From Heliopora coerulea (taxonomy: Eukaryota; Cnidaria; Anthozoa; Scleralcyonacea; Helioporidae): a stretch of DNA of 64,000 bases. Made by a program: the position numbers and the translations under genes. This document shows positions 27,047 through 41,571 of the stretch, in pieces. The notes beneath the pieces were generated by a model. That model made no database searches, was not told the origin of the DNA, and saw only the letters and a program-made list of their open reading frames with translations. Position 1 is the first letter of the stretch; each line of letters opens with the position of its first letter. Location of the stretch: assembly GCA_030142905.1 (NCBI GenBank), contig JASJOG010000053.1:1-64000 (forward strand), read 5' to 3'.

Positions 27047-30000
27047 CTAAAAATCATTAAAAATTCATGAGGAAAATATAAAAGAAAATCATAACCGTGT
27101 CGGGTCTGTATATGTGATGAAGACGCATGTGCCTTTATATGTGAAGAAGAAGTTCATTTTTTTCGGCTTACGAAAGATAAATTTCCAAACTTTCTTCGCG
27201 AATTAGCGTATTAAGAGGTTTATTTTAGAAGACATCTAAAACCTCGCATTACGTGCTTTATCGGGTCTAAATCACTCGGCTACCGCCTCGTGTTTTGATG
27301 ATAGACTTTATTTTGACACGCTTGCCTCGTCAACTGAAAGTTGATTTTCACGAGAGGTGTGTATAGAATTAAAAAATACAAATATAAAATTAGATAGAAA
27401 CTCTTTACAGGACTGTTACAAAAAGTAGCAAAGAAGTTCAAGATCAATTAATCTAAATATTAAATATTAAATTAATTAATTACAAAGATACAAGATATAT
27501 AATTTTATATGTCAATGCACGTCGCGATTTTCGTCTGAAATAAAGTGAGAGATCTACTCTCTCTATATTCTTTGGGAGTGGAGTTCCAAATTATTCCTTA
27601 CATCATAGATAAAACTTTTCTTCATACTATTAGTGCGTGGCTTTGGCAGGCAAACAGTACTTGAAGTTTCCCAAAGGTCACACTTCGTTACTTCACTTCT
27701 AAATGTGAAGAGGTTCGCCAGCGAAGTGGGAGCTATGCCATTTAAGATTTTGTACATCATTATAGCCTTAGCTCTTTTCCTAATAGTTTTAAATGGTCTC
27801 CAGCCTAACTCGCTCAATACAATGGAGTGATCAGGATCATTACTGGTATTTGTGATTATTCTTGCTGCTCTATTTTAAAGTTTCTGAAGTCGGTTTGAAT
27901 GTGTTTCATTAAATACGTCCCATACTTCACAACAATATTGAAAGTGTGGAGACACAAGGGAATTATAAACTGAAAGCAGTTTTTTTATCTGCAAAATTTT
28001 TCAATTGCCGAAGAGCTGAAATTCCTGCTGATATCTTTTTACAAATGACATCAGTGTTACTATTCCAAGACAAATTTTGATCTAATAATACCCCTAAACT
28101 TTTGCTTTCTTGAACTTGCTTGATTTCTTTATCATCAATTATTAAATTAATTGTACGGTCAGAAATCCTGCTTATCATTGGTTTTGAGCCAATAACAATA
28201 AATTCAGTCTTAGATACATTTAAGCTAAGTTTATTGTTAATTAGCCACTCCTTGGGATTTTTTAAGTCTGAATTTACTGCAGCTTCAAGCTCATCTATTG
28301 ACCGCTCTGAAGCTGTTATATTGGTGTCGTCAGCAACTAACCTTGGTTTTGTGCTTTCTAAGCAATGCGGTAAATCATTGATGTATGAGAGAAAGAAAAC
28401 CACAACCAGAGGACAATTTGAAAAAGTAAAGAATAAAACACAGACTGAAAATTGTCATCTTGTGACTTGATATTCAAGTTAGAACAAGAAACAGACAAGT
28501 TGAAAAACGGTAATATTTCGGCTCTATTTCAGAGTCATCATCAGACCAAGATGTTTACAAAGCTTACTGCGTTATATATACATATATAAGTAATTACAAG
28601 AATGATGTCATCGGCTATTAACAACGAAATTAACATGGTCGGATATTAACACGAGTGAGATATTAACAACGAAATTAACATAGTCAGATATTAACAACAT
28701 GTGAGATTAACAGCTAGACGAGAGAAAAGCCAGACAATTGTCGAGTGGCTGAGAGAAAGAACAGTGGCCCTAAAATAGACCCTTGCGGAATGCCACATCT
28801 AATTATTTTCTCTGATGATACAGTGCCCTTAAATTGGCACTTCTGATTTCGATTTGTGAGATACGATTTAAGGACAGACTGTGCTAGACCCTTGACCCCA
28901 TAGAGCTCTAACTTTTTAATTAGTATTTCATGGTCCACAGTGTCAAATGCTTTTTTCAGATCTATGAACACTACCATGTTGAACATTTTCTTATCTATAT
29001 TTATCTACCAGTCGTTAGTACAATTAATTAATGCTGTAGTCGTGAAATGATATTTCCGAAAATCGAATTGTTGATCACTTAAAATCCCAGAATTTGTTAA
29101 ATACTCGTGAAGTTGCTGAAAAAGGATGCTTTCCATGATTTTGCTAATAACTGGTAGAACTGAAGTAGGTCTGTAATTTTCAGCCAGCTTCCGTTGCCCT
29201 GCTTTGAATAAAGGGATTACTTTAGCTATTTTCCATTCATTGGGGAAGACAGATAAAGTAATACATTGATTGAAAATATGAGTTAATGAATCAGAAATGA
29301 TTGGTGCAGCTATTTTGAGAATTTTACTTGAAATTTTATCAATACCTGTGGCCTTATTGCTTGAAAGTTTAGACAAGAGCTTGTATACAGTAGACACGGT
29401 AGTAGGCTGGAATGTCGCAAATTGAGATTTGATCTTGTTTGGCATATACTCTTCAAATTTATAATTTGATGACTCAATCTTATTTGCCAATTGTGGACCA
29501 ATTTGCCAATTTAAATCCCGATAAAACACTCCTACTCGGTTTTTAAATATTACATATACATTACATACTCTACCTAAAATATATATTACATATATAAAAA
29601 AAAGGTAACTTTTTTTCGAATCTTTGTCATGCCAACACAACATGCAACAACATCATTGGTTCTTATGAATGCGCATGTAAAAACGGATTCACAGGAGATG
29701 GGAACAGTTGCACAGGTAGGTAATTACCTCAAAGGCCCAAAAGCATTTATCAAATAAATCAAATAAATTACCTGTGACAAGATAGGCTAATTGATTATCA
29801 GTACCGCTAAATTTCTCATTATTCGCTGTTATTGCCATTGCTATAGTCTATAGTATTTGGCTATAGTGCCTTATTTTATTTCTTATGATTACTACTTAGC
29901 AGCTGATCAAGAAAACTGTCAAAGAAGAATAACTTAGATGTTTTTTGACCTCCCCTAAGATGTCCTTGAATTTCTTTTTGTGTTAGATTTGAAAATACAA

Positions 30001-33000
30001 ACTCAATTCATATTTTTTAATTTAGACATAAATGAATGTGGACAATCACTTAACTCCTGCCATACAAATGCATCTTGCATCAATTCTGTTGGTTCATATC
30101 AGTGCTCATGCAAAAATGGATTTACAGGGAATGGAATTGATTGTGCAGGTAATTTAAAATTAAATGTTCAATTGCAGTAAAAACTACCAAAAAGGATGTT
30201 TTAATTGGAATTTTCAATGCTAATATTATTCTAAAAGTCGATGTCATGGTTATTTTAAATCCTCTTCTCTCCTAATAAATTTCCATCACTTAAAAAAAGA
30301 AAAAGAAAAGAAAAGAAAACATTTAGATAGATTAAGATTTTTAATTATTAATTTATTAATTTATTTTTAGACATAAGCGAATGCGAACAATCACCCAGTC
30401 CCTGCCACGCAAACGCAACTTGCCGCAACTCCGTCGGTTCTTACGAATGCTCGTGCAAAATTGGATTTACTGGTAACGGTGAAGCTTGTTCAGGTATATA
30501 AAATGCCATACCTCTATTCGTTCAGACTGTTAAAAATACTTATCTACTTGAAACCAATAAGTTCATCTTTTTTCCCTTCACTTTTACTAAGTTTTGGAAG
30601 AATTTATAAAAGAATACCACATGAAAACTTCCGAAGTGTAAATAGAGTTTGTCACTCTTTAAATGTCCCGGTCTCAGGGAGTGCAATTACACAAATAAAT
30701 TTTAATTCTATTTTCCATGAAATTTACGAATATTTCTTGGTTCTGTACAACGGTTTATTCCAAATTTCGTTATGTTGAAGACAGATTCTAAAGTTATTAC
30801 AATTATAAGATAAATTACAAAAGTTAAATGATTGAAAACATTAGAATTCGTTCGAAATGACTATATTTGTTCTCATTTAATAAGGGAATAAAACGCAGTT
30901 TTTTACATCCACCTGTAGATATAAACGAATGTGAGCAATTGTACTCCCAATTGTACTTGCAATTGAACTCCCAATTGTACTTTCAACAAGGGATTCAACT
31001 GGAAAGGAACTTTTTGCGAGGGTTAGCTTTACATCTATCACCATATCCAACAATGACATCAATGAACCAACATGAAAACGTTCGAAATTAATTCTTTTAC
31101 AGTATTCAAAGAGGCTGTGAAATTTGAATTATTTAAATATGCAATTAATAAACATATACATAAGTATTGGATATAGGTATTGATTCTTGATTCTCGATCC
31201 CCAATTTCCGATTCTTGATTTTCAAGATTAGGTTCCCAATTCTCAAATCTCTCGATTCTTGTTTCTCAGTTCATTATTTTCAGTTACTGATTTTTTGCTT
31301 CTTGATTAAATGATTTTTTATATTTTTGAAACTTGATTCTTCTCTTCTTACTCTTCGACTCTTTGATTTTTGATTATTAATTGTTGATTCTTGATTCTTG
31401 ATTTCTGGATTCTGAATTTTGGATACTGTAATTCTGTGGTTCTGTGATTATGCGATTTCGTGATCCATGAATCTGAACTTTCGGGATTCTTTGTATGAAA
31501 TAAAAAGATAAGTCAAGCTAAAGACTGTCGTTAACGGCGAGTTTTTAAACACTTAAGGATCAAAGCGATATTACCCAAATTTCTGCATCAACTCTTTAAC
31601 GGCAGAACCAGTTTTCTATCAGTTTACTCTGGCTAATGCCACACGATTTTACTCGTCAAATGGCGACATCCAGCCGGAAAATGATTAAAGCTATGTTCGG
31701 GTCTAACTAGCTTTTCATGTAGTTGGTCTCGATTTATTGTAGATATCTTGGAATGCTCTTTCTCGCGACCGCTTTGCCATGTTAACGCAACCTGTACTGA
31801 AATCGAAGGTTCTTACAATTGTTCATGCAATGAAGGATTCAACGGTGATGGACTTGTTTGTAATGGTAAGTGTTTACTGGGAGCTGTATTACAAAATTAC
31901 CAAAGAACACTAAACTTAATCGCACCAGGTTAGAATTTCAAAATAAACCATTATTTTAAAACAAAACTTCGACAACCATTTTTCCTAAAGATATTAAAAC
32001 GAATGTTTTTGGTCATTAGCTTAATTATTATTTTAATAAGATCAATTTCACATAATGCTGATGACGTTTCTCCGACTTAATTACTCAGAAAAGATTTTTG
32101 AGTCACTTACGGTAACCAAACCAGTTACTTTTAAATTACCTGTGAGATGCTTTGACTATCAAGCAATACAGATTCAAGAGGTTCTTGCTGAGTTGGTTCG
32201 TGATTAGTGTGATATACGAGCTTCCGAGTCCGCAAGTGTCGACATGTCAATCATTCATGATGTTTAAATGATGTTAGAGAGACAATTGTATGTGGTATAG
32301 CTTAGGGTTGATATCCATACGTACTTAATAATTAAGGTATAAATTGTATATTAAAGCTTTATTCGATAATAATTTGTGGACCATAGTTTGTCTACAACCG
32401 ATTGCACGCCCCTTAAGAGATTTTTCTTTAACTTATTTTCTTAACTTAGCTTTGATCTTAAAATCTTGATTCGTTAGGAGATGAAAATATAGCCTTTCTT
32501 TTCGGGGAAAGGCAGTAATATACTTGAAAACTGCCAACTTCTTCATCTGCTCTTGTTAATTGTTATGGAAGTCACTGGTGGTTGCTGTTGTTACTTTTGG
32601 TGCTGGCTGTTTTTATAAAGTTACTGCTTGTACTAGACTTTTTTCAAATAATGTCGAGCTTTGAGTGTATAAATCCTTTTATTCTGTGAGTTATCTTCTC
32701 CGTAACCAAAAGTAATAAAATAATCACAGTTGCACAGGTATCGACTGGTAATTCAGCTTTCATCTAGTTATGAAGCCATTGTAATAGTTGAGATAGCACC
32801 TGATGCACCTATGGTTCACTGTAACTAAATATGCAATTTCAAAGAAAACCTACTTATGTTTTAGAAATCAACGAATGTGGCACTTCACCTGGTCCTTGTC
32901 ACATCAATGCAACATGCAGCAACACAGTTCGTTCTTATCAATGTACTTGCAATGACGGCTTTTCAGGAAGTGGAGCAAATTGTTCAGGTATGTTAACTTT

Positions 33001-36000
33001 GCGGTCGTTCTTAAGAGAAAAAATCTTCGTCTTTCTGTAAAAGTTTCCGTATTGTGGAAAAAAATTTCCGTCTTCTGTCAAGCGGGAAAAAATCACTCCA
33101 CAGCGCAAAGTATATTTTAAGGAACGAAATAAAAAGCATAAAAAAACTATATTCAGAAAAAAATTGCTAACAATTGAAGAAAATCTCTAGCCTTTCGCAA
33201 ATAATTTTTGCTTTGTGGGAAAGAGTTTTTCGTTGTGAAAATTTTTTGCGCTCATCGCCAAAGTCTTTTCAACTCATATTCTAGACCTCCCTTTCAAGGG
33301 TTTTGTAATATTTATCTATTTTTACCGAAATAGATAAATTGGTACTACATTTTTACCTGTTTAAATGTATTCTTAATTTCCCGATATTAACAAATATGAG
33401 CATTCTCTTTAAATTAATAAGACCCTAACTCAGGTTGCGTTAATATTAAAAAATGGAATACTACCTAGGCAGTTCTGTACGTAGTAGAAAAAATTTACAG
33501 GTTCTACTCAGCAAAAAACGAGAGAAAAAGACAATTACCCTTCGAGCGAAAGCCGTTCATTAGGGGTCTTTTCTCGTGTTTGGAGTTTTTGATTTTTTTT
33601 GGATCTTCCTTGTTTCTCAACAGAGTAGTACCTAAACCTTTTTGCACTCACACTGTTGGGTCTTATCATTGTACCAGTAAACTTGGATGTACTTTTATCT
33701 GTACATTTAAATAACTTTTTGACCAATATTTGATGAAAAGAACATCATCAATGACCAATAAATATATCCTGATTGAAAATTCAATCTTAAGACAAAACAA
33801 CCAAATTATTACTCTGACTTTTGATGTGAACGTTGTATCATGCTTGGTAAACTGCAATTACATTTTCGTTTCCATAATTCTCCTGACTTTCTCCTTTTAA
33901 TTCCAAGATGTAAACGAGTGTGAATCCTCAATTTACCCTTGCCATACAAATGCAACTTGCAGCAATTCTATTGGTAGCTTTTACTGCGCATGCAAGCCTG
34001 GTTTTACTGGAGATCCCTTTAGTAGCTGTACAGGTATGAGATGCCGAGTATTTTGTTGTTCAAATTGGTTGTGAACTTAGCTCAAAATTATTTTATCATA
34101 TAGACGTTAACGAATGTGAACAATTACCCTATCCTTGCCATGGGAATGCTAACTGCAGCAATATCTTTGGCTCGTATCAATGTTCATGTAAGACTGGATT
34201 TACTGGAGATGGTCTCAGCTGTGCAGGTGAGGGAAGTATAGTTTTAGAAATGAGTAAAGTTTATGACAACCTTAAACACTTGTAATGATAAATATATGAT
34301 AGATTCTACTTAAATCCGAGTAGAAAGTTGAATTCAGTTTGGGAAAGCTAAGTGTAAGATGAACAACGTTGAAGAAAAATAACAACAAGAACAAAAACAA
34401 AAATTACAAATACAACAACAACCACAACTATAAAACCCAGCAACCAACAACAAAAAGACAACATAGATGAAAAAGATGAAAATAAAACCAAGAGACATAC
34501 CTATTCATTTTTAACTGCTGCAATGAGAAACTAAAACCTTTAAAAAAATTACTCAGTTCTCATTTTCATAGAATGTATGGGACAGTTGCAAGTCTAATTG
34601 AAATGAATGTCCCCTCAACAGCAATGAATTCTTAAGATTAGAATTTGAAATGTTCATTTTATTGTAAAAATTTGTAGACATAAATGAGTGCTTACAATCT
34701 CCGGGACCTTGCCATGAAAATGCAAGTTGTAGCAACGATATTGGTTCTTTTCAGTGCGTTTGTAACGATGGATTTACTGGAGATGGAATCGCTTGCACAG
34801 GTTTGCCAATGCTGATTAACTTTAAGGAATGGAAGTAGAATTAGGGTAAAAAAGTAAATAATTAAGATTTGTATCAACGTGCGTGAGTAATCAGTGGGGA
34901 TGTAGAAAATTTGAGTGAATCTATCGCATGGAGGACATAAGAGATATTTTAGTCGTGATTTATCGAGACAATGTCTATTTTTAACCTACATTAGATACAT
35001 AAGAGAGCCATAGAAATGATAAACTAAAAGTGTCGCTTATAAGGAGAATCAAGGTTTTTTTCTCAAGGTTAAAAGTGTCTCCAAAGAAATTACACCATTT
35101 AGGTAATTAAACAGGTTGATATTTTGGAAGAACATCCTTTTTACTGGCCAGAAATTGATTCAGTTTTTGTGTGGTTCCTTGAATCTCTGTCCAAGTTTAT
35201 ATTAACTGTCCCGATAATGACTAGATTCTGGGCAAACCCATACCCTTCTCTAAGTCCTCTGATTTATTGAAACTCGACACCGATCCCTTGTGAGACTTTC
35301 AACAATGCAACAAAACTTAGCTGTATAAAAACAAGACTCTACCATATTTTACCAAAAGTTGTTAGTGATTTTTTCAAATAACCAGTTTCAAGTTTTCAGT
35401 TAGGCTGCACAGGATCTTATATGTTGGGGGTTTAAATAAAAAATTTTAACCTACAGGTTCTTATGTGCAGGTTTTACAGTCTCATATATGTAGCAACAGT
35501 CCTATACAATGATGTAGATGATGCCCATTAGTCACAACATAAACCAGAAGAAATAAGTTACAGTTACAGTTTGCGTAGTTCTGTTCTTCCAGTAAGATTT
35601 GAATATAGTCATAAATTACTCTCTTATTCAGATACCAACGAATGCGAACAATCTCCAAGTCCATGCGACCAGAACGCTAATTGCAGCAACACCATTAGTT
35701 CTTATCAGTGTTTCTGCAGGGATGGATTTACTGGAGATGGTTACAGCTGCACAGGTTTGAAGATCAGTGAATCATTAAACTAAAATGTATACACATAAAA
35801 TTACGTATAAACTATATTAACATTGACAAAGCAAAGGCATAGGTAAATGAAATAATATTCAGTTATTGAATTTACTTTATCCCAACTTTGCTTGATTAAG
35901 GAAAAAGGACAGCGGGAAATTTTCTGTAACATCGGAAATTAAAGATTGTTTTATGCGCCATCCCAACTGATATATCCTTTATTTAAGCACTTCTTGGGAT

Positions 36001-39000
36001 TGGAATTTAGTAAAGCATATCACAAGCTTATATTTTTGCACCTTTCGTTGTTAAACAGATTTCGACGAATGTGGTGGTGCTGCTAACTTTTGCCACACAA
36101 ATGCAACTTGCAGCAATTCCCCTGGCTCTTATCAGTGCACTTGCAAAAATGGTTTCACAGGAGATGGAATGAGCTGTTCAGGTACAGAAAAGCTAATACA
36201 TATGTGGATGGACAAAGCAAACAGACTACGGCCTCAACAAATTTATCAGACTAGTGTATGCAGTTCTTGGTAATAAAGTAAATGGTTTGAACCCGGAAGA
36301 ATCAATACATGTTGGTGATGGTAAATAAGTTTCCGCCAAATTCAAATTCGAGTCAGACTGTATTGGCTATGTGTTGTTATTGCTTACGGTTCTCTAACAG
36401 TTCTTTTGACAATACTTATTTGTTTTATTCTCGCGAATCAATAGATGTCAATGAATGTGTCACGAGTCCTTGTCACTCAAACGCCACGTGTGAGGACACT
36501 ATCGGCTCTTATAGCTGTGAATGTAATCAGGGATTTTCAGGAAATGGAACTACGTGCTCCAGTAAGATACGTCTCTGTTTGACACTAAATAACATGACTG
36601 AACCAACAAATTGTTGGGATATAACCTACGATCATGTTCATGCATATCTGTATAACGTTTAATTTGTTATAGATATTAATGAGTGTGTACATGACCCATG
36701 CCATCTCAACGAGACTTGTATCGACACTATCGGTTCTTATAACTGTTATTGTAAACGTGGATTTTCTGGAAATGGAAGTCATTGCATTAGTAAGTAAATT
36801 AAATGTGACATTTTAACATGATGCTCGCTAAATAGATGTGTACAAGAAGGCTAAAATCTCTAAAATAGCCTGAAACATTTTTGGCTGGCTTAGATGACTA
36901 AAAACCACAACCAGCCGACAACTTCAATAAATATAAAACAAAACAGATTCCGAAAAATAACATCTTGTGAACTCAAAATTCGAGTTAAGGCAAGACAAAA
37001 GTGAGACTGTAATGCTTCGACTTTATTGCAAAGTCATCATCAGACAGAATGACTAACTTATTAGACTTTTATTTTAGAGAATGTAGGCTTCTTGGGTACA
37101 TAAACTAAATTTATTAGGATGAATATGTTAACAAACTTTAGTGCTTGTAAGTGCACTCCATGTTGTCTTTAAGATTTTAGCTAGTGTTAAGTGATAGATT
37201 GTTTTCCAAGAACTTACTGTAATATAATGCACATGCCTGAATCCTGTTTATTTATACATTGAATCATTTCATATGTATAGATATTAATGAGTGTGCACAG
37301 AATCCTTGTCATCCCAATGCAACCTGTACGGACAACGTGGGTTCTTACGTCTGTTATTGTAAGCCTGGATTTTCTGGAAATGGGACGCATTGCATTAGTA
37401 AGTACAGAGTTGCAGTTTTTCAGCTTGTGTTGCTCTACGGATTTCATGAATATAAACTTCTCAACTTCTAGATATCAACGAGTGTCAAAACGCGTTATGT
37501 CATCCAAATGCCACTTGTGTGGATTCCCATGGATCTTACAGCTGTCGTTGTAATCTTGGATTCAGAGGAAATGGAACATTTTGTGAAAGTAAGCCTGAAG
37601 GACGTCGTTGCACAAAACACTTCCTCGAAATTTCGAACCTAATACATCGCCTAGTAAATGTCACAAACTGGAGCGCCTTTGAGTAGAAATGAAATTTATT
37701 GTTAATGCTAATTAAAAAGATGAAAAAATTCGTTTCATCTGCAGATTTGAATCAGACTGGTTGTGGAGATGTCTTTGCTGTTTACGTATTTTTTCGTATT
37801 TTTCGTTTAAACAGAGCTTCGAGATTAGCAGATACCATGGCAAATGGTAATACAATAAATGTCTACTGCATTCTTAAAAGAACGGTTTGAAAACGTAAGT
37901 CGAAACTAAAACATAGCACGATGCATTTCGTCAGACAACTTATCAAGTGATATGTCTACTGAAAACTACAGCGCTTAGAGTGTATTTATGTAGTTGGTTA
38001 CCAGCACCACTTGTTAAATACACTCTCAGCTTGGTAGTTTTCTGCAGACGTGGCACTTGATAAGTTGTCTGACGAAATGCATCGTGCTATGTTTCAGGTT
38101 CGACTTATGTTTTCAAACCGTTCTTTTGAGAACGCAATAGATATTTATTGTATTACCATTCTCCATGGTATCTGTTAGTCTCGAAGATGTGTTTAAATTT
38201 GCCACCACGACAACATCGTTATTTTATTTTTTGTTTGTTTTCACTCTTTGTCGTCGCCATTTAATAGATGTAAATGAATGTGTGACAAGTCCATGTCATC
38301 CTAATGCCACCTGCGAAGATACTATTGGCTCTTACAACTGCCGCTGTGACCTGGGATTTTCTGGGAATGGAACCACATGTACCAGTAAGTCAGTTCCCGG
38401 TTGTCACAACACAGCGAGCCCAAATCAATAAAATAAGTTCCCTTTAGTCATACTTCGGAAAACCTTCACAATGTTCTTTTTTCTTTTTTTTCTTTTGTTT
38501 TCTGCAGACGTGAATGAATGTACACAGAATCTTTGCCATCCCGACGCAACCTGTAAAGATACAGTCGGTTCCTATTCTTGTCAATGTAAAAGTGGATTTT
38601 CAGGAACTGGAACTAGTTGCGTCAGTAAGTCAACTGACAGAATGTTTGTTACAGTAAATTCGTTCGCCTGTCGAGTACTTCTGGACATACTGTATATTGA
38701 ATGATTGATGAACGTTCGTCAAACTCTATCCTCAGAAAAACGATTTCTGAGCTCCAGACGGGGATCGAATCCGCAACCTTTTGATGACCGGTGAAACGCT
38801 CAAACCATTGAGGATAGAGCTTGATGAACGTTGATCAGTCATTCAAGATATCTCTAAGCTTCCAAATTTCAAAAATATATATCACAGACTTAATTTCCTG
38901 TTTACAGAATACTACTAAAGCCCAAATAGTTAAATGGAATTTGTGAGACATAACTAAAACTGATGCTGCTCATTCGTTTGACTAGTACCGAGTTGTGCGA

Positions 39001-41521
39001 TATTTTTCAACTACTTTCCGCTGATACGAGACACGTTGCGTATGATTGTGCTTATTTTTGAGTTTAATTATTTGATTGATATTAATGAATGTATGCACAA
39101 CCCATGCCATCCCAATGCAACTTGTATGGATACCGTCGGTTCTCACGTCTGTCGTTGTATAACTGGATTTACTGGAAACGGCGTGAATTGCAGTAGTAAG
39201 TACATATTGAGAGAATTCTGTGCAAGCTTTTTTAAAATGAAGAATTGTTGAAGGTTTAATTCTTAAAAGAAAAAATCCACTGTCTATAGACTTGTGCACT
39301 GTTTTATTTCTCAACTTTTCATTTGGTGACAACCTGAATGTATTATCAACCCTGATGTTAGCTTGGATGTCGAAAACATTTGATCCTTTTCAACTGTAAA
39401 ACCTTTTTTTAACCTTAGGGTTCTACTGGGCTTCGATTCGTTTGTGAGGTTTTCATGGGGCTTAAATGCTTACGAGAATCCGTGAAATAGTCAAGACGGA
39501 CGCCAATTATTTTTTACGTTTATATTCCTTAGATATCAATGAATGTCTACAAAACCCATGTCATCCCAATGCAACCTGCACGGATAATAATGGTTCTTAC
39601 GGCTGTCACTGTAAAGCTGGATTTTCTGGAGATGGAAAGAACTGTGGTAGTAAGTACCGCTCTCTCTCTTAAGTCCATCCATGGAGCTTAATTTTAGTTT
39701 GTGAAAAGACATGACTTAATAGAAGGGAGGAAGCTTATTAAAGAGAGGTCATTTATTTGATTTTACAACTCAAGGGTCTGTATAGTTAAATGAAATAGAC
39801 TGGAGGGCTGTTGACAAAGAAGAACGTACGAAAACTGTCTGATAATCCGGCATAACCTATGACCTAAGTACGAACTTGTTAAGGAGAACGGGGAACGTTT
39901 TGCACAAATGTAACAGACATCGCAGTGGAAAACAAAATCTGTCTTAACATGGTGGAATAAAGTATCAAAATTCTTTGAAATTATCATCTCTATTTCATTG
40001 TGATCATCTCTTAGAGCCCAGGAGACAGGGTCGCAGCTAGAGGAGTGGTTGGGGCGTCGCAACCTCTACCATTTTTGATGAGAAATCTTATATGCGCCCC
40101 TTTAGTATGCGCCCCTTTAGTGACAACCTTTTGCTTTCATTGCCCAAAGCTACATAGATCTATTCCACTCGAAATGATAAAAATCTCCTCGACAGTGTCT
40201 TGATACTACCATCCAACCCTGCCCTTCAAAATTCCTAGTTGCTTCCTTGAGGAAACGCTCGATTTTGATGTACTCGAAAGCTTCAGTGTCAGATTAAGGA
40301 ATGGGGCTTAAACGTTTCTTGTCCAAGAGGTCTTCCTCTTGACGAGTAAGATACCAAAGTTGGGTATGGACCTGAAAGGGTTGATAAATAGGATTCAGTT
40401 TATTTTAATTTTGAACTAATCTGGTCGTTTTGATCTATTTAAACCTACCATTTTATTCTCGTAGACATAAATGAGTGTCTAAATATTTCATGTCATCCAA
40501 ATGCCACTTGCGTGGACACTGCGGGATCTTACAGCTGTCGTTGTAATCCAGGATTCACCGGAAATGGAACATTGTGTGAAAGTAAGTAAACACGTTATCC
40601 CGCTCTTTAACCCTTTAAAGGGTGAATTTTTCTTCCTTTCTACGTGCTTCTTTAGCGAAAGTTGATCGGTTTCAAAAATCTGTTGCTAGTCCGTTCCGCT
40701 AGAACGTTTTATTGAATTTTACTTGTCGAATCAGGTAGATTTTATTCGAAGCAGTAAGTCAAAATCGGACCGTTAAATGGTAGCGTATAAACATATCTTC
40801 ACAAAATATTTTTATTCAATAAGATGTATTCAACATACGATCTGTTTAATTTGTTTAAGTGCAATTTAATGTACCGCGAGAGGAATGAACTTGTTAGTAC
40901 TTACTCTATGTTATCATTGTTATGTAAAGTGTTTCAGTTTGCCTTCGTTACGGAAAAAACTAGCTTTACCCAGTACACATTGCGGAGGGTAGTTTGAAAT
41001 TCTTCAAGAACAACACTATGCATTTCTCAAAATAATGAACATTTCCGGGAAAGTTCCAATTACTCGCTCTTTAAGGTTGTGTCTCTTGCATTATTATAGT
41101 GCATCGGTTTAGTCTGGATTAAAAAAGTAGGTTTTTGTTTTGTTTTTTGGGGAGAAGGTTGGGGGGTTGGGAGAATTTCAGTGATGTGTCTTTGTTGTAC
41201 TATGCGTGTTTTTCAGATATTGACGAGTGCTTAACTCAGATGCCTTGTCACCCGAACGCCACATGTACGGATACCGAAGGTTCATATTCCTGCGTATGCA
41301 ATCCAGGATTTACTGGAAACGGTACAAACTGTCCAAGTGAGTAGAGCTATCGCATGAGATATCACCTTCCCATGGTCTGTTTGCGGCTTGATCTCATGCC
41401 TCAGTTGGTTGAGAATCAGAAACCCAGTGTCGTGGTCTGAAGAACTTGACAAACCAAGGGCAAAATACTTTAACTGGCGGACAAAAACGTTGACATCCCT
41501 CTCCATTTCTGCTGCTATTTC

Positions 41522-41571
<50 letters not shown>

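Noticed and set aside
28120..28470. + strand ORF of 116 codons
   Set aside because: Antisense shadow of the - strand reverse-transcriptase fragment plus part of the inserted element.
37699..37890. Small + ORF (63 codons) before EGF 43
   Set aside because: Lies mostly in the foldback element; no homology seen.
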